The notes under the pieces were generated by a model. It was given only the letters and a program-made list of their open reading frames with translations. It was not told the origin of the DNA and made no database searches. Below, one piece after another: positions 1 through 13,180 of a stretch of 64,000 nt of DNA (position 1 is the first letter of the stretch; every line of letters begins with the position of its first letter). Both the position numbers and the translations under genes were made by a program. This DNA comes from Eulemur rufifrons (Eukaryota > Chordata > Mammalia > Primates > Lemuridae), in assembly GCF_041146395.1 (NCBI RefSeq), contig NC_090989.1:249416843-249480842 (forward strand). The letters run 5' to 3'.

Positions 1-244
1 ATTTGGGGGAGCTTTTATTAGCCATTTATTTCACTAAGTATAAAGGAGCTACTTTTAGCAATAATTTACTCTTTCAAGTAGAATAATTATGTTATCACAT
101 AATATATAATGGCTAGAGAAAAATGAATAGATATTACCTGATAAAATATTAATTAATTGTATAGAAAAGAACACATGCATTATTAATTATATATCTTTAA
201 GGATGTATTTATTTCTGGATAATCACTACACATATTTATATATT

Positions 245-350
245 AATAATCATTTATTAAGCACCAACTATGCACCAGGTGCACGTCTGGTCTCTGGCCA
301 TAGAGAATGAAACAGATGAATGGGGCTTCTGATCTTAAGGTTTTCATAGG
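245..350 (-). repeat. L2 LINE fragment (3' end), part 1 of 3
   Basis: The stretch reads TTTATTAAGCACCAACTATG and then a CCAGGTGC block, which resembles the reverse complement of the L2 3' terminus. It breaks off exactly where an LTR begins at 351, and L2-like sequence resumes at 843. Ancient and heavily diverged. Confidence 0.55.
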
Positions 351-842
351 TGTATTGGTCTTCTATTATTGCTATAACAAATTATCACAAACTTGGTGGC
401 TTCATCAATACAATTTTGTAGGTTAGAAGTCCAATTCTTCCTGGGGCTCAGTTGAGATGTTGGCAGGGCTGCAAGACTTTCCGAGAGCTCTAGGGGAGGA
501 TCAGTTTCCTTGCATTTTCTGCCTTCTAGAGGTCACCCACATTCTTTGACTTGTGATCTCCTTGTTCCATCTTCGAAGGCAGCAATGTTGCATCCCTCTG
601 TGCTTTTCTTTCATAGTCACCTTTCCCTGTTATGGACTATAGTTAGAAAAGATTCTTCACTATTAAGGCTTCATGGGATTAGACTGGGTCTATCTGGACA
701 ATCTAGGATAATTTCTCCATCTCAAGGTCCTTGTATTTAATCATATCTAGAAAGTTCCTTTAGCCATATTTGGTGACATATTCACAGGTTCTAGATTTTA
801 GGATGTGGATATCTTTGGAAGGCCATTATTCTGCCTACCACA
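351..842 (-). mobile_element. MLT1-like MaLR (ERVL-MaLR) solo LTR
   Basis: A roughly 490-bp block opening TGTATTGGTCTTCTATTATT and closing CATTATTCTGCCTACCACA, the typical ends of an MLT1-class LTR read on the reverse strand. Internal landmarks include CTAGGGGAGGATCAGTTTCC and TTCTAGAGGTCACCCACATT. The flanking 5-mers ATAGG (346-350) and AAAGG (843-847) agree at four of five positions, fitting the 5-bp duplication of ERVL-type integration. No internal retroviral genes remain, so it is a solo LTR. The small plus-strand open frame inside (510-740) is not a gene. Confidence 0.75.
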
Positions 843-1647
<805 letters not shown>

Positions 1648-1656
1648 TAACATCTG

Positions 1657-1695
1657 GCTGCTTTGTAGATAATGAATTGTTGCTGTCCATTCTCC
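1657..1695 (-). repeat. L2 LINE fragment, part 3 of 3
   Basis: GCTGCTTTGTAGATAATGAA directly after the Alu TSD continues the L2 pattern (GCTGCTGTGTGGAGAATG-like in the family). It completes the host element of the Alu insertion. Confidence 0.45.
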
Positions 1696-4600
1696 ACAGC
1701 ACCTATCACAACCTTGGCTATTACATCCTAAATTAGTAAATTAATAAAAAGTATAATAATATTTAACAATATATTTTCTTTACTAATTAATTGATTTAGG
1801 AAAAGTTGAAAAAATATCTAGTATGAGATTTTGGAATGAATACTGGATAAGCAAAATTGAATAAACTGTTATTTATTTCAAATAAATACTGCATGCATCC
1901 CTTAGCAGTGATAATTCTTATATTTGTCATTTATCTCATAGGTTCAAATAGTAATAAAAACAGGGTATTTACACATATTTTTAACAAATGCCAGTGTCTG
2001 GGGTATACTGTAATATTTTTAAAGCTAAAGAAGAAAATAAATTATATTAAAATGATTAAAACCAGTGCTACTGCTTAAATTTATAGGAAGACTTTAACAG
2101 TTTCACAAGGTTTATTTCCTACATCGGTAAAAATCCATAGAATTGGCAGGAAATAGATGAAAGAAGTAAAATCTTATCAGCTATTTATGCTATTTTGATG
2201 AATGGGAGAGAATGTTTATGTTTGTTATACACTGTGCTAAACAGATGAGCTGTGTTGTTTTCTGCTGTAATATATTCTACTTAAAAGATAAGTCTGTGAG
2301 CAGTTATGTAATTAGGAGTGGTTTAGGTGGTAAAAATTTGCACACATTAGGAGATGGTGGATAGACGGAAACCAAAAAACAAAGAAACATAAAAACAAAG
2401 TTGAATACTGGTATGCATGAACCTCCACCCTCTCCCTGCTCATCCTATCAGAACCAGGGCGCAAAGTTCTTATTTTGGCAACGAAGGGTTCTAAAATATA
2501 CATACTTATATGTGGCTTCAATGTATACTATTCTGTCTGGCCTCCATGATACACATATGGCCAGGCCTATCACTCTGTTGAGGAGTTTTGGAAACTTGAT
2601 AACATTGAATTAAAATTTATAATTTACCTTCTGAGAAATGAAATTACGGTAGAAATTTTTAAATTTTTATTTGCAGTACCAATAATTTTGATTATATCAT
2701 TATATAAAGGATAACTTTTAAAAATTCATAATATTGAAATTATATGTTTTAACATAATGTAAGTTATTTTTCCTTCTATTGAAGCCATCAAGACATGTGT
2801 ATGTAATAAAGTTATAATATATCTTTATAATCACACACCCTTAAATAAGCCAAATTTTGGTATAATCTATTGTTAACAACTAAAAACAAAAACAACACGT
2901 CTTTTAACTACAAAGCCCCATCTTATTTGGCACTGTGACTATTTTCTGGTACAGTTCATACTCACTATACAACAGCTTTGGCATTAGCAGTTTCCTTCAA
3001 TAACCCACATTCTAAATGAAGGTAATTCAATGGTAATGGACATTCTTTCTGAATAAACTTGTAAAATTAAAATAATTAATTTATCATTTGGGGATAATAA
3101 TACTTTTCTATAAAGTTTCAAAAGAATCTATAATTGTATTTGCTTTCAGTCAATAAAGATATAACCGAAACTAAGACATTTTCCTTCACCCTCTACTCCA
3201 ATGAACAAATAAGAAGAAGCCATACTCAACAAACTGCTTTATTTTCCACTCCCTTTTTATAGCCTCTTACTTTTCTGCAGAACACAAAGAAGTAATAGAG
3301 CAATTAATCATATGATATTCTTATCCTGACAGCACTGGCCTCTTCTGACTATATTTATTGCTGTGCTGCCAAGCCTCTTTCTGCCACATCTTCCTGCTTG
3401 TCATAGTTTTCCCAGAAACTCTCCATGCTATCAATTATTTAGCACAAGTAGCATTATACATCCATTCAAGAATGATTATTTAGGAAGAGAAATCAATAAA
3501 CAGAAGGTCCATTAAAACCTATACAATAATGAAAGATAACAGAACGATTATAGCCTGCACTGTACCTCCACTGTGCCAAAGGAGCTATCAAAAACCAGTT
3601 AGAGTTCACTTGCACTGGTATTATAATTTTTATATTTTTAACAATAAAGTATCAACACGTGAAGGCTTCAACTTGCTAATAGATTTTTAGAGGGAATACA
3701 AGTTCATATTCCTATAAGAGAAACTCTGAAGTTGCAGATTTTGAGAAACCACATGAGCAACAAAACCATAATTTATTAGTAATTTTCCTGGGTATAAGTT
3801 TCAGTGACTGAAATACTCTAAGAGGCTTTTTGGAGATGGTCTGTTCAGTTATAACTAGGGAGATTCCAGAAGGAATTAATATCTGGATGAAACTGAAATT
3901 TGTTGAGCAACCTCACAGTTATTTAAATAAATCTTAATCTCAAATTATTTTTCAAAGTATTGGATATACACAATGAGACAGACATTAGGTTACCTAAACA
4001 AGCCGTTTTCCTCCAGAGGCCACAGGTGAACACTTGGAGTCTTTCTAAGTGCCTGCATTCAGAACTATCTTTCAAGGAACAGCCTCTAAAATATTGTTGC
4101 TCCTTTCCACCACTGAAAGTCAGGTGTCCGTTCTGGCTAGTGCATTGATTGTGCAATTTATAGCATGACACTTAGCCAACAATTCAGCCTGCCCTAAATA
4201 GTCCAGCCAAGCAATGAAGTGGAAGGGAAGTACTGAATCATTTCCGACTCTGCAGAGGGCATATTTTGTAACTGAGACTTAGTACTCTTGAGATTCACAT
4301 GTCTACTTATGTTCTACATCCTTCATTTTATGTAAACCTGATAAAAGATTGGAATGGCTGGTTTCACTCAGCAGGATCTCCCTTAAAGAAGGAAACTAGG
4401 CTTCGGACTGACGAGAGAATATCTGAGTGTCCATTACAAAATGATAAAAATTCATGTTTATGTTCTAAAATAGTAAGGATCAGATTTGCTTTGAAATCAT
4501 TCTTAAGTATGTGGAATTATAAATGCCAGTATACACTATGTTTGAGTACACAAAGTCATTTTAGAATATACTGTTTGGACTAGATAATTGGTGATATTTC

Positions 4601-5770
4601 TATATTAGTTCTTTTTAATGTTTGTTCCAGTGGCATCTGTGATATTGCTTATAGCTCCATGTGATACCTGAATGGAATTAAACACAGCAGTACAAGTCCT
4701 TGCAATATGAGAAGCAAAAAAGAGAATGAGCAGTTTATGTTCTCAGAGCTCTGCATATAATGATACCATGTCTTTTTGAAAATAAATCTTTGTTTATCTC
4801 TATGTTGATATGTTCAGTAAAAATACATAAATAAGCCTCAACTTTCTGATCATATTGTATCAAAAGGCATAATTACAATTCAATGCTGTTTCTTTTATTT
4901 TTTCTTTAACTTCACTTTATTTTTCTCCATATTAAGCAATAAATCACGTTCAATATAATAATGGAAAGAAAAAGATAAAGTCATTTACTTCCAGATAAGT
5001 CCCTCCAATGAAGGTATTTTGTTTTTTATTTCCTAGAAATCTCATGTATAAAAGACAACGGGACTAAGAAGTGATGCCGATTACAAAAATAAAAAACAAC
5101 AGCAGTAACACGACACTTTAACCACAAAACCATTTCTGACTTTGTGGTGTCAGCTAATATTTATTCTGTCTGGGTAATGTTTGCATTTATATGAGTTTTT
5201 GAAAGATATAGTTTCTTTTTCCCAGAGGATTTTATTAGAACTTAATGATTCAACCTGAATGCAGAAAACAGTAAAATCTGTGTGCTCTGGAAAGGCAGAG
5301 GCTGGAGACAATTTGAGGGGAGACATACTTAGTGAGACAGGTGAGTCCATGTCAGAGGCACCTCAACCCCTCCAAATACTCTTCTAAATACTGATTTCAT
5401 ATTCCCCTCAGAAAAACAAGATTGTTATTTTCAAAAAAGGTACCCATGCTTTTCATGTCTGCATTTTGATAAAGAAAGTAGCCAAGAGAAATCATGAAAA
5501 TTGTAAAGAATGACCATTGATTGTATTATTTTAGACAATAAAAATTTAAATGTTCTTTGCATCCAAATGTGTGATACCATCTAATTTTTTAAATGAAATC
5601 AAGAACAGATTAATTTTTGCTCACAGATGGAGTGCAGTCATCCATGGTTTAGTCAGTTTAGTCTTAAGAAATTCAAATTAGCTTTATGCTGCATAGTGTT
5701 TGAAACAAAACCTGAAAATAATTGTGTTAGATTTCTGTTACCCTAAAAGAAGCAGTACTACAACAAGATT
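1696..5770. other. AT-rich non-repetitive DNA, no gene seen
   Basis: About 4 kb of low-GC sequence with no transposon I recognise and no open frame with a credible protein signature. The longest frames (4299-4583 on plus, 3923-4171 on minus) have unremarkable composition, no domain and no flanking splice pattern I would trust. A conserved non-coding element here could not be seen without comparative data. Confidence 0.6.
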
Positions 5771-6410
5771 TCACTTCATCTCAGTTAAAATGGCTTTTAT
5801 CCAAAAGACAGACAATAAGGAACGCTGGTGAGGACTGGAGAAAGAGGAACCCTCATACACTGTTAGTGGGAATGTAAATTAGTGCACTACATTGTTCACT
5901 GTGGAGAACAATGTAGAGACTCCTCAAAAAACTAAATAGAGCTACCATATGGCCTAACAATCCCACTGCTAGGTATATAGCCAAAAGAAAGGAAATCAGC
6001 ATATTGAAGAGATATTTATACTTCCATGTTTATTGCGGCACTATTCACAATAGGCAAGATTTAACGTCAACCTAAGTATCCATCAGTGGATGAATGGATA
6101 AAGAAAACATGGTTCATATATACAATGGAATATTATTCAGCCACAAAAAAAAGAAATCCTGTCATTTGCAACAACTTGGATGGAACTGGAGGACTTTATG
6201 TTAAATAAAATAAACCAAGCACAGAAAGACACATCTCTCATGTTCTTGCTCATATGCGGGAGCTAAATATTAAAAACAATAGATCTTATGGAGACAGAGT
6301 AGAATGATCATTATCAGAGGAAGAGAAGGGAGGCAGAAAGAGGGGCATAAAGAGGGGATGGTTAATGAGTGCAAAAATATAGTTACAAAATTAGATGGAA
6401 TGAATTTTTT
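5771..6410 (+). mobile_element. Old primate L1 3' end (L1MA/L1PB-like)
   Basis: The sequence runs through the ORF2 C-terminal coding region into the L1 3' UTR. Recognisable blocks are AAAATGGCTTTTATCCAAAAG, TGTTAGTGGGAATGTAAATT, CCCACTGCTAGGTATATAGC, CATCAGTGGATGAATGGATA and ATGGAATATTATTCAGCCA. The frame is broken by many substitutions and indels. It stops in the 3' UTR around GTTACAAAATTAGATGGAAT, without the usual distal part or A-tail. This older type is shared across primates, unlike the L1 that follows at 6474. Confidence 0.85.
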
Positions 6411-6473
6411 ATATATTTTTGTTTAAAAAAATGTGTATTATATTTTTATATTTATAGACATAATTGTTGTTGT

Positions 6474-7176
6474 AAAACTAGTGCAAGCCCTGTGGAAAAC
6501 ATTATGGAGGTATCTTAAACAGATTCAAGTAGACCTGCCATTCGATCCAGCAATCCCATTATGGGGCATATACCCAAAGGAAAAAAGGTCATTCTGTAAC
6601 AAAGACACATGTACCTGAATGTTTATAGCAGCACAATTCACAATTGCAAAGATGTGGAAACAACCCAAATGCCCATCAATACATGATTGGATTATTAAGC
6701 TGTGGTATATGTATACCATGGAATATTACTCAGCTATAAGAAATAATGAAGATACGACATCTCTATGGTTCTCCTGGAGAGAGTTGGAACCCATTACATT
6801 AAGTGAAGTATCCCAAGAATGGAAAAACAAGCATCACATGTACTCACCGGAAAATTGGTTTCCCTGATCATCACCTAAATACACATCTGGGAACGACACC
6901 AATCGGATATCAGACTGAGGTGGGGGGGGAGGGGATGGGTGTATGCCTACACAATGAGTGCATTGCACACCCTTTGGGGAATGGTAACGCTTGAAGGTGC
7001 TGACTCGGGAAGGGGGGGTGGGGAAGGGAGGGATATATACCTACATGATGGGTGCAACGCGCACTATCTGGGGAACAGACACGCCTGGAGCTCTGACTTG
7101 GGGAGAAAGGCGGTACATGGCGGTATGTAACCTGCAATTCTGTATCCCCCATAACAATAAGATGAAAAAAAAAATA
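6474..7176 (+). mobile_element. 5'-truncated lemur-type L1, ORF2 C-terminus plus 3' UTR
   Basis: Begins in the ORF2 C-terminal coding region at the [17 protein letters not shown] segment and runs to the normal stop at about 6867 (the protein ends ENWFP), with one in-frame TGA at 6616-6618. The 3' UTR has G-rich tracts (6920-6935, 7008-7030) that could form G-quadruplexes. It ends CTGTATCCCCCATAACAATA then AGATG and an A-run. The end matches the full-length L1 at 27432-33873, so the two belong to one subfamily. I could not identify a TSD. Confidence 0.88.
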
Positions 7177-7460
7177 CATGAGTGGATTCACTAGTATTTT
7201 AAAGACAATGTTTTTATCTCAATTGATGCTCCAAATATATTTGTGAATATTCAACACCAAAAAAAAAAAAAAAATCCAAACAATACAGAGAGATATAAAA
7301 GAAAACATTAAAACACCTCCCTCAGGTTCACATTTTAAAAGATTTAAAATTTTAAGCTGTAACAGTAAGCTCCTTGGACAGTCCATTTTCCACAAAGAGA
7401 CCAGAATGATCTCTGAAATGTAGGCAAATCCACATTACTTTCTTTGGTGGTAAAAGTCTT

Positions 7461-7480
7461 CTGTCTCTCTCTCTCTCTCT
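7461..7480. repeat. (CT)n microsatellite
   Basis: Short CT-dinucleotide run directly before the T-run of the AluJ at 7481. It may have grown from the Alu tail or target site. Confidence 0.85.
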
Positions 7481-7773
7481 TTTTTTTTTTTTTTTGGACA
7501 CAGGGTCTTACACTGTCACCCAAGCTAGGGTGAAGTGATGTGATCATAGCTCACTGTAACCCCAAATTCCTTGGCTCAAGGGATTCTCCCACCTCAGCTC
7601 CCAAGTAGCTAGGACTACAGGCACGAACCACCATGCCCAGCTAATTTTCTTATTTTTTTTGTAGAGATGAGGTCTCACTATATTGCCTGGGCTGGTCTCA
7701 AACTCCTGGCCTCAAGCAATCCTCCAGCCTCCCAAAGTGTTGGGATTACAGGTCTGAGCCCCTGCTCCCAGCC
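7481..7773 (-). mobile_element. AluJ SINE, full length, reverse strand
   Basis: A T-run (7481-7495) leads into a right-arm GGGTCTTACACTGTCACCCA block, then CACCTCAGCTCCCAAGTAGC, a mid A-rich linker in reverse, and a left-arm end CCCAAAGTGTTGGGATTACA. It has two monomers, no lemur-specific linker and high divergence, which fits an old AluJ copy. Confidence 0.93.
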
Positions 7774-7984
7774 CCATCTGCTTCTTAACAACAACACCTG
7801 AAGTGAAATCCATTTTTCTTAGCTTTTGGCCCATAAATACTCAAAGATTTTGTAATCTAATTCTGAATTTGTTTCCCAGAACTCTTTCCATGACCCAGTA
7901 GGCTCAGAAGCTTGATATCTCTCTACTCCTTGAATACCAAGCTCATCTTCATAATAGAGTCTCTCTGGTGTGTTTGTCCAGCTG

Positions 7985-8190
7985 GCCTTTCCTTCAGCTG
8001 TAGCATGTTCTTTCTTGTCTCTTACCTCTCAGGTTAAATGGCACCTTGCCAGCAAGACCTCATCACACTGCCCACTCTAAAACCCCCATGCTGTTCCACC
8101 CCCTCCCCATCATATACTATCACACCATCCAGTTTTCCTTTCTTCATTAATCTTATTTATCATTGTTGGAATTTATGCTGTATGTTTAAA
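7985..8190 (+). repeat. Probable L2 3'-region fragment
   Basis: TCAGGTTAAATGGCACCTTG, the CCAGCAAGACCTCATCACAC block and the ATTAATCTTATTTATCATTG block follow the order and spacing of the L2 3' region (TCAAATGTCACCTCC and CTTCCCTGACC blocks in the family). The small open frame 8038-8262 inside it is not a gene. Confidence 0.5.
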
Positions 8191-8489
8191 CAGAGATGTG
8201 TCTGTTTTTTAACCACCACATTATTGGTGATTAGAAACATTTGTGACACAATCATAGGATAAGTAGTAAGGGATGAACACATATTTGTTAAAAATTCAAT
8301 TGGATAAGAAAGTAAAAGTAGGAATATCATTTTGACTATGTAAATTTACATTATTGAAAAAGTTAAGGCAAATATTTAGATAAGATAGACAAGTGAGTAA
8401 AATTGACAAATGAGACAAATCTTAACACAAATAAATAAATGAGCATGTTTGGTACATGGTATATAGAAGTGGTAATAATAAAGTACGTA

Positions 8490-8800
8490 TTTATCAGGCC
8501 ATGATATGCAGTGATAACAAACATTTCCCAAATCTCAGAGGGTTAACATAATAAAAGTTTATCTCTCATTCATGCTACATATTCCAGAGGTTCCTTGCTC
8601 CACACTATCACTCAGGGATCCAGGCTGATGGAAGCTCCCACATCTAATAACTTCACCAGCTAGGACATGCAGCCTCCTAGTGGCTGTATTAAAGGAAGAC
8701 ACCCTGAAGGCATCATTCTAACTCTTCAATGTTTTAATATAGAATAGACAAATGACATCTCTTCCCATTTGACAGGATAAGTCATCAGCCCTACCTTGAA
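8490..8800. repeat. Ancient interspersed repeat, family not assigned
   Basis: CAAATCTCAGAGGGTTAACA, AAAAGTTTATCTCTCATTCA and CACTCAGGGATCCAGGCTGA occur in the order of a mammal-wide repeat I recognise but cannot name with confidence. The copy is well diverged and carries no coding content. Confidence 0.45.
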
Positions 8801-11800
8801 TCAGAAGGAGCAGTAAAAAGCTGAGTGTGCCCTCACAGTCTCTGCCAAAGGCATATGATGATATTCCTAATAGGATTAATATATAAAAAAGTAAGACTTC
8901 TGTATTTTAGAAAAGCACTCCCTATGTCTTATTCTATCTTTGGGTGGGAGGCTAAAAACAATGAGATATATGATATAGATGTATACAATTTTTAAAAGTA
9001 TTGTTTGAACTCTATAATCCAAAAACAATTAGATCAGTTAGTATCAAATAAAAGAATGGGCTCATCCTGTTCAATTGTAGTCAATAATTTTGATAGGATT
9101 TGCACTGCCATATGTTATCTACTGATAAAAATATCTGTTTAAAATTTTGAATTTATAGGTATTATTTCAGTTACTTCTAGAAGAAATATTAGTATTTTAT
9201 GCATTAGTTTATAGTTGATTACAAGTATATTTTACCTCTCAAACAGAAAGTAACTATTTTACATGTCAAAGTATTGCTTTGCTCTGGTTTTCTGATAGAG
9301 AAGTGAATCTCATTCTACTTATTTTTAACTTCTCATTGCTTTTTATGATGCAATTTAAAACTTATTTATAGACACTTTTATAGGTCCTATGAAAGCTAAT
9401 ATACACTTCATTTTGTATTGCATGTTTTATGTGATGATTGTATATTATTAACCATTGTTTTCAGAGTAAAAATAAACAATAGAGGATTTCAAAGTGAATT
9501 AAGAGATCAGTAAATGTAAAGATTAACAATTATGGATACATTTTGGACATTTTGCAGAATATATTCATATATTCCACACATTTTAAATGATTTGAAAATT
9601 TCTTTGAGTGTACTTTATTTAGATTGGTAAACTAATTGGTAGATTAGTCATGGCTTTTTTGCTTTTTCTTGTCATCTCATTTTTATTCTATTAGTTTCAA
9701 ATTATACATCATAATTTGAATACCTATATTTTCTATAAGTGGATGTACCTTATTCTGCTGTCAAAGAATCACACTTAATTAAATCAACCTTTGGGAAGGG
9801 AGAAATAGAAACAAATCAGAAAAGTTGGAAGGGAAACTGTGAAGGCTATAACAAAGCCAGAAAAATAAGAAACTTGCCACAAAAGAAAAATGTTGATAAT
9901 ATGAGCAGCATCATGCAATATCAAAGGATGTTTTGCATGCAATTTAGCCTGAACATCAAGGTAAGACCTCAAGAAACCAGAATAAGAGCACCTGATTTCC
10001 CCAGAGATAGGTAGCTAAAAGAAAACAGATAATTTCATGTCTTGGGCATTTAGAGGATCAAGAATTAATTAAGAGTGGATTAAGAGGAAAACAAAGGTCA
10101 AAAACCTGAGCACATTGCAAATTTGAATTTAGTAACTTATGCTTTGCAAATTACTTAACTATAGCACATGACCAAATATTTACCTATAGTGTAATACATC
10201 TACTTTTTCTGGCAAACTCATGCTACTAGTGTGTATGTATAAGGGAGGAAAAAAGAGGGAGGAATGGAAGAAGAGAGGGGGGAGAAGAAGGAGAGAGATG
10301 GACAGAGGAGAAATGGCAGAGAGAGAGAGAGAGAGCGCGCACGCTTCATTTTTATCTTCTGAGAATCCTAATTTGTTTGGTCTGTGGTCTTGTTTGGAAT
10401 GAAAGGCCCAGTGGCATTAATAATAATTGCCATTTCATTTAATCCTTTTTGATTGGAATATTTATAATTCTAAGGAACAAATAACAAACTGAATATTTGA
10501 AAGTGTATTCCTTGAAGCCCATGATCCCCTTTTTAATTGTGCACATAATTCAAGATTTTCAGGAAGGTAAACTTCTATTTAAACCAAAATGTAATGCTTG
10601 TAGAAACAGTGCAAAAGCATCTAATGTTTGCAGAAGCAGTGCACAAACTATTTTGATTCCACATACATCTCTGAAGAGTTAACTTAAATTGACAGTATTG
10701 CTCCCTCATAATAACTGGTCTGTGGATTAGTTTTCCCTAAATATGTCATTGCTTTCAGCAGTTTAGCTTTGAATAATGTCTAGTTACATCAAAATCTTCT
10801 AGCTCAGAAACTTAAGATTAATAGCTTTTTCTTCACTTTTTAGTTCTTATATTCACTAAATTATGTCACACCTTCCTTTGAGAATTCTTTAAGACTCACA
10901 TCGCACTCTCATTTCCAAATGATATTTTAAATTTCTATGTTTATGCATTCCTTCAGAAGTGTTCTTTGATCTTTCTAATGTTCTTATTTCCATTCAACTC
11001 TGCTATTTCCTCAATATAATTCAGCAATTGCTATTTCAAAAAACAAACAAAAAAAAACATTATTACAAGACCCCACTGTTTATCTTCTTGAGAGGAATAT
11101 GCTGTGAGTTCAGGTCTTGACACCATCATTATGATCAAGCTATTTAAACTTCTAAGAGCATCAGTTTTCTCAAATATTTCACAAAATTGGAGTGAACGTC
11201 TGAATTCTCTTTCAGCATTACACACTATGGTACTATGATTTTATTGTCTACCAAATTAAACTTGAACTCTGACTTTCAAGTTTCTATTCAAATTAACCCA
11301 TGTGAAATTTCCAATCTCGTTTTTACTACGGCCCAACATCTATTCTCTGCCATATTTAAATTAGTCTCCTTCTCTGAGTTAACTCAATGTTTAATCTGTC
11401 CCATTTGTCTTTGGTAATGTTATGACCTTTATCAGAATGCTTCCATCGTATCTCCAAATTTTCTTTCCAGAAAAAATCTGCACTGGATATTTTCCATTAC
11501 TAAAATTTAAATTAATAAAGAATTTTATATCATTAAAATACTTTTGTTTTCTATTATTAAAATGTTAAGTAATGAAGTATTTAAATATACCTCATCTTCT
11601 CTTGAAGAACCTTCTCCACTTTTAATCCTGTATTGCTCTATCTTATGTTTTTGGAATTCTGAGGTAAATCATACACATTAGAAATTAAATATATAAAGTA
11701 TGCTTCTTCCCTAAGTAGTTTCTTTGTAAATTGAAATGTCATTTTGGTACTTGCCCTTACGTCTTCTCTTTCTCATATATGGAAAAAATGTATTGGTGGC

Positions 11801-12404
11801 TCTGATTTTCTAATACTTTTACCAAAAACTGCATGTAAATGACACTGGAGGCTTTTAACATATCTATTAACTGTTAATCTTAATAGTTTCATTGATGTTT
11901 TACATTTAAAGCACTTTAGTGTATTATTTTAATATCTCTGGGTACATCTTCCTTCTAGTGAAAAAACGATTCTGCTAGTGTTTTAAGAACTATGTTAAAA
12001 ACTATGTTTTAAGAAGTACAGAGAATATTGTGCTATATTCTCTCATGGCATGTGATGCACACCCATCAATTTATTTTTATTGCTGGTTAAGTTATCTTCC
12101 TTGCCTGAATGTAAGATCAACAAGGCATTCACTAAAATATAAATGCCTGAATGTGGTTTTCCTGGTAAGTGTAGAAGCACAGTAGAGATATTTTCAGAAA
12201 TTGTTATTTGACATTTGACATTATATATTCTAAATGTTCAAAATAAGGCTAAATACCAAGTGCTTAGCCTGCCTTACTTTGTCCTCTCACCTAATTAGTG
12301 TAACTTGTGACTTTGTCATTCTAGTATCTTGTGCTCTAAATATGTTATACATCTATCAATTAAAAAGTATTTGTTGTTTTTGTTGTTTTGTTTTGATTAA
12401 GTTT
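8801..12404. other. AT-rich unique DNA, no gene seen
   Basis: No transposon beyond the purine tract listed separately, and no coding signature. Frames such as 9739-10014 and 10497-10682 have no recognisable domain and no consistent third-position bias visible by eye. Confidence 0.55.
10241..10337 (+). repeat. Purine-rich (GA/GGAA) tract ending in (GA)n
   Basis: About 95 bp nearly devoid of pyrimidines on the plus strand, ending in a GAGAGAGAGAGAGAG run and then GCGCGCACGC. Low-complexity and probably polymorphic. The open frame 10220-10402 across it is a composition artefact. Confidence 0.85.
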
Positions 12405-12429
12405 AGAGAAAATCTTTTTTTTTTTTTTT

Positions 12430-12607
12430 CCAGCTGAAAATCACATAGAACCAGGAAGGTAACCGCCGTGAGTAAATCAGGTCAGGCCCAAGTCAATAGA
12501 GGCACTGAATAGGGAAGGCCGGAGACTGTCAAATGGGACTCAGGCCCAGCTAACAGCTCCCACATGGGGTTTGACAGTCCAGATGTTTTTTTTAATGTAA
12601 ACCTCCT
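12430..12607 (-). mobile_element. Candidate L1 3'-transduced segment
   Basis: This non-L1 sequence lies between the L1 A-rich 3' end (12608-12632) and the outer T-run (12415-12429), inside the TSD pair. That is where read-through transcription followed by a downstream poly(A) site would put transduced flanking DNA. It holds a 10-bp inverted repeat, GACTGTCAAA at 12524-12533 and TTTGACAGTC at 12570-12579, and is more GC-rich than its surroundings. I see no AATAAA close to the outer tail on the minus strand, so template switching to another RNA is an alternative. Confidence 0.6.
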
Positions 12608-13180
12608 GCTTTTATTTTATTTTTTTTAATTTCAGCTTATCATCATGGGGGGGTACAAAAGTTCAGGCCACATACACTGCCCATGTCCCGCCCATCCCCC
12701 TGAGTCAGAACATTCAAGCGTGACCATTCCCCAGATAGTGCACAACGCACTCATCATGTAGTTATGCACCCATCCCCTCTCCCCACCCCTCACCTCAGTC
12801 AGATACCCAATTGGTGTTATTCCCAAATGTGCACTTAGGTGATGATCAGGGAAACCAATTTGCTGGTGAGTACATGTGGTGCTTGCTTTTCCATTCTTGG
12901 GATACTTCACTTAATAGAATGGGTTCCAACTCTATCCAGGAGAACAAAAGGGACTCCATATCTCCGTTATTTCTTATAGCTGAGTAATACTCCATGGTAT
13001 ACATATACCACAATTTACTAATCCACTCATGAATTGATGGGCCTTTGGGTTGTTTCCACATCTTTGCAATTGTGAATTGTGCTGCTATAAACATTCGGGT
13101 ACAGGTGTCTTTTTTATAGAATGACTTTTGTTCCTCTGGGTAGATGCTCAATAATGGGATTGCTGGATCGAATGGTAGGT
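12608..13180 (-). pseudogene. L1 ORF2 C-terminus and 3' UTR (forward arm)
   Basis: Minus-strand L1 from the ORF2 segment coding [16 protein letters not shown] through MEYYSAIRNN to the ENWFP-like end (NWFP at about 12846) and the 3' UTR. The UTR ends in the AACTTTTGTACCCCC type and a CTGAAATTAAA A-rich end. It joins the inverted arm at about 13180 with a GT(G) microhomology. The 546-bp minus-strand open frame ending at 13391 fuses inverted-arm antisense with this arm and is not a natural protein. Confidence 0.85.

Noticed and set aside
4299..4583. 94-residue plus-strand frame in unique DNA
   Set aside because: No family resemblance, AT-rich chance frame, no surrounding exon signals.
12524..12579. 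10-bp inverted repeat considered as a small RNA hairpin gene
   Set aside because: The loop is 36 nt and the stem only 10 bp, unlike a pre-miRNA; it lies inside the transduced segment and has no promoter element.
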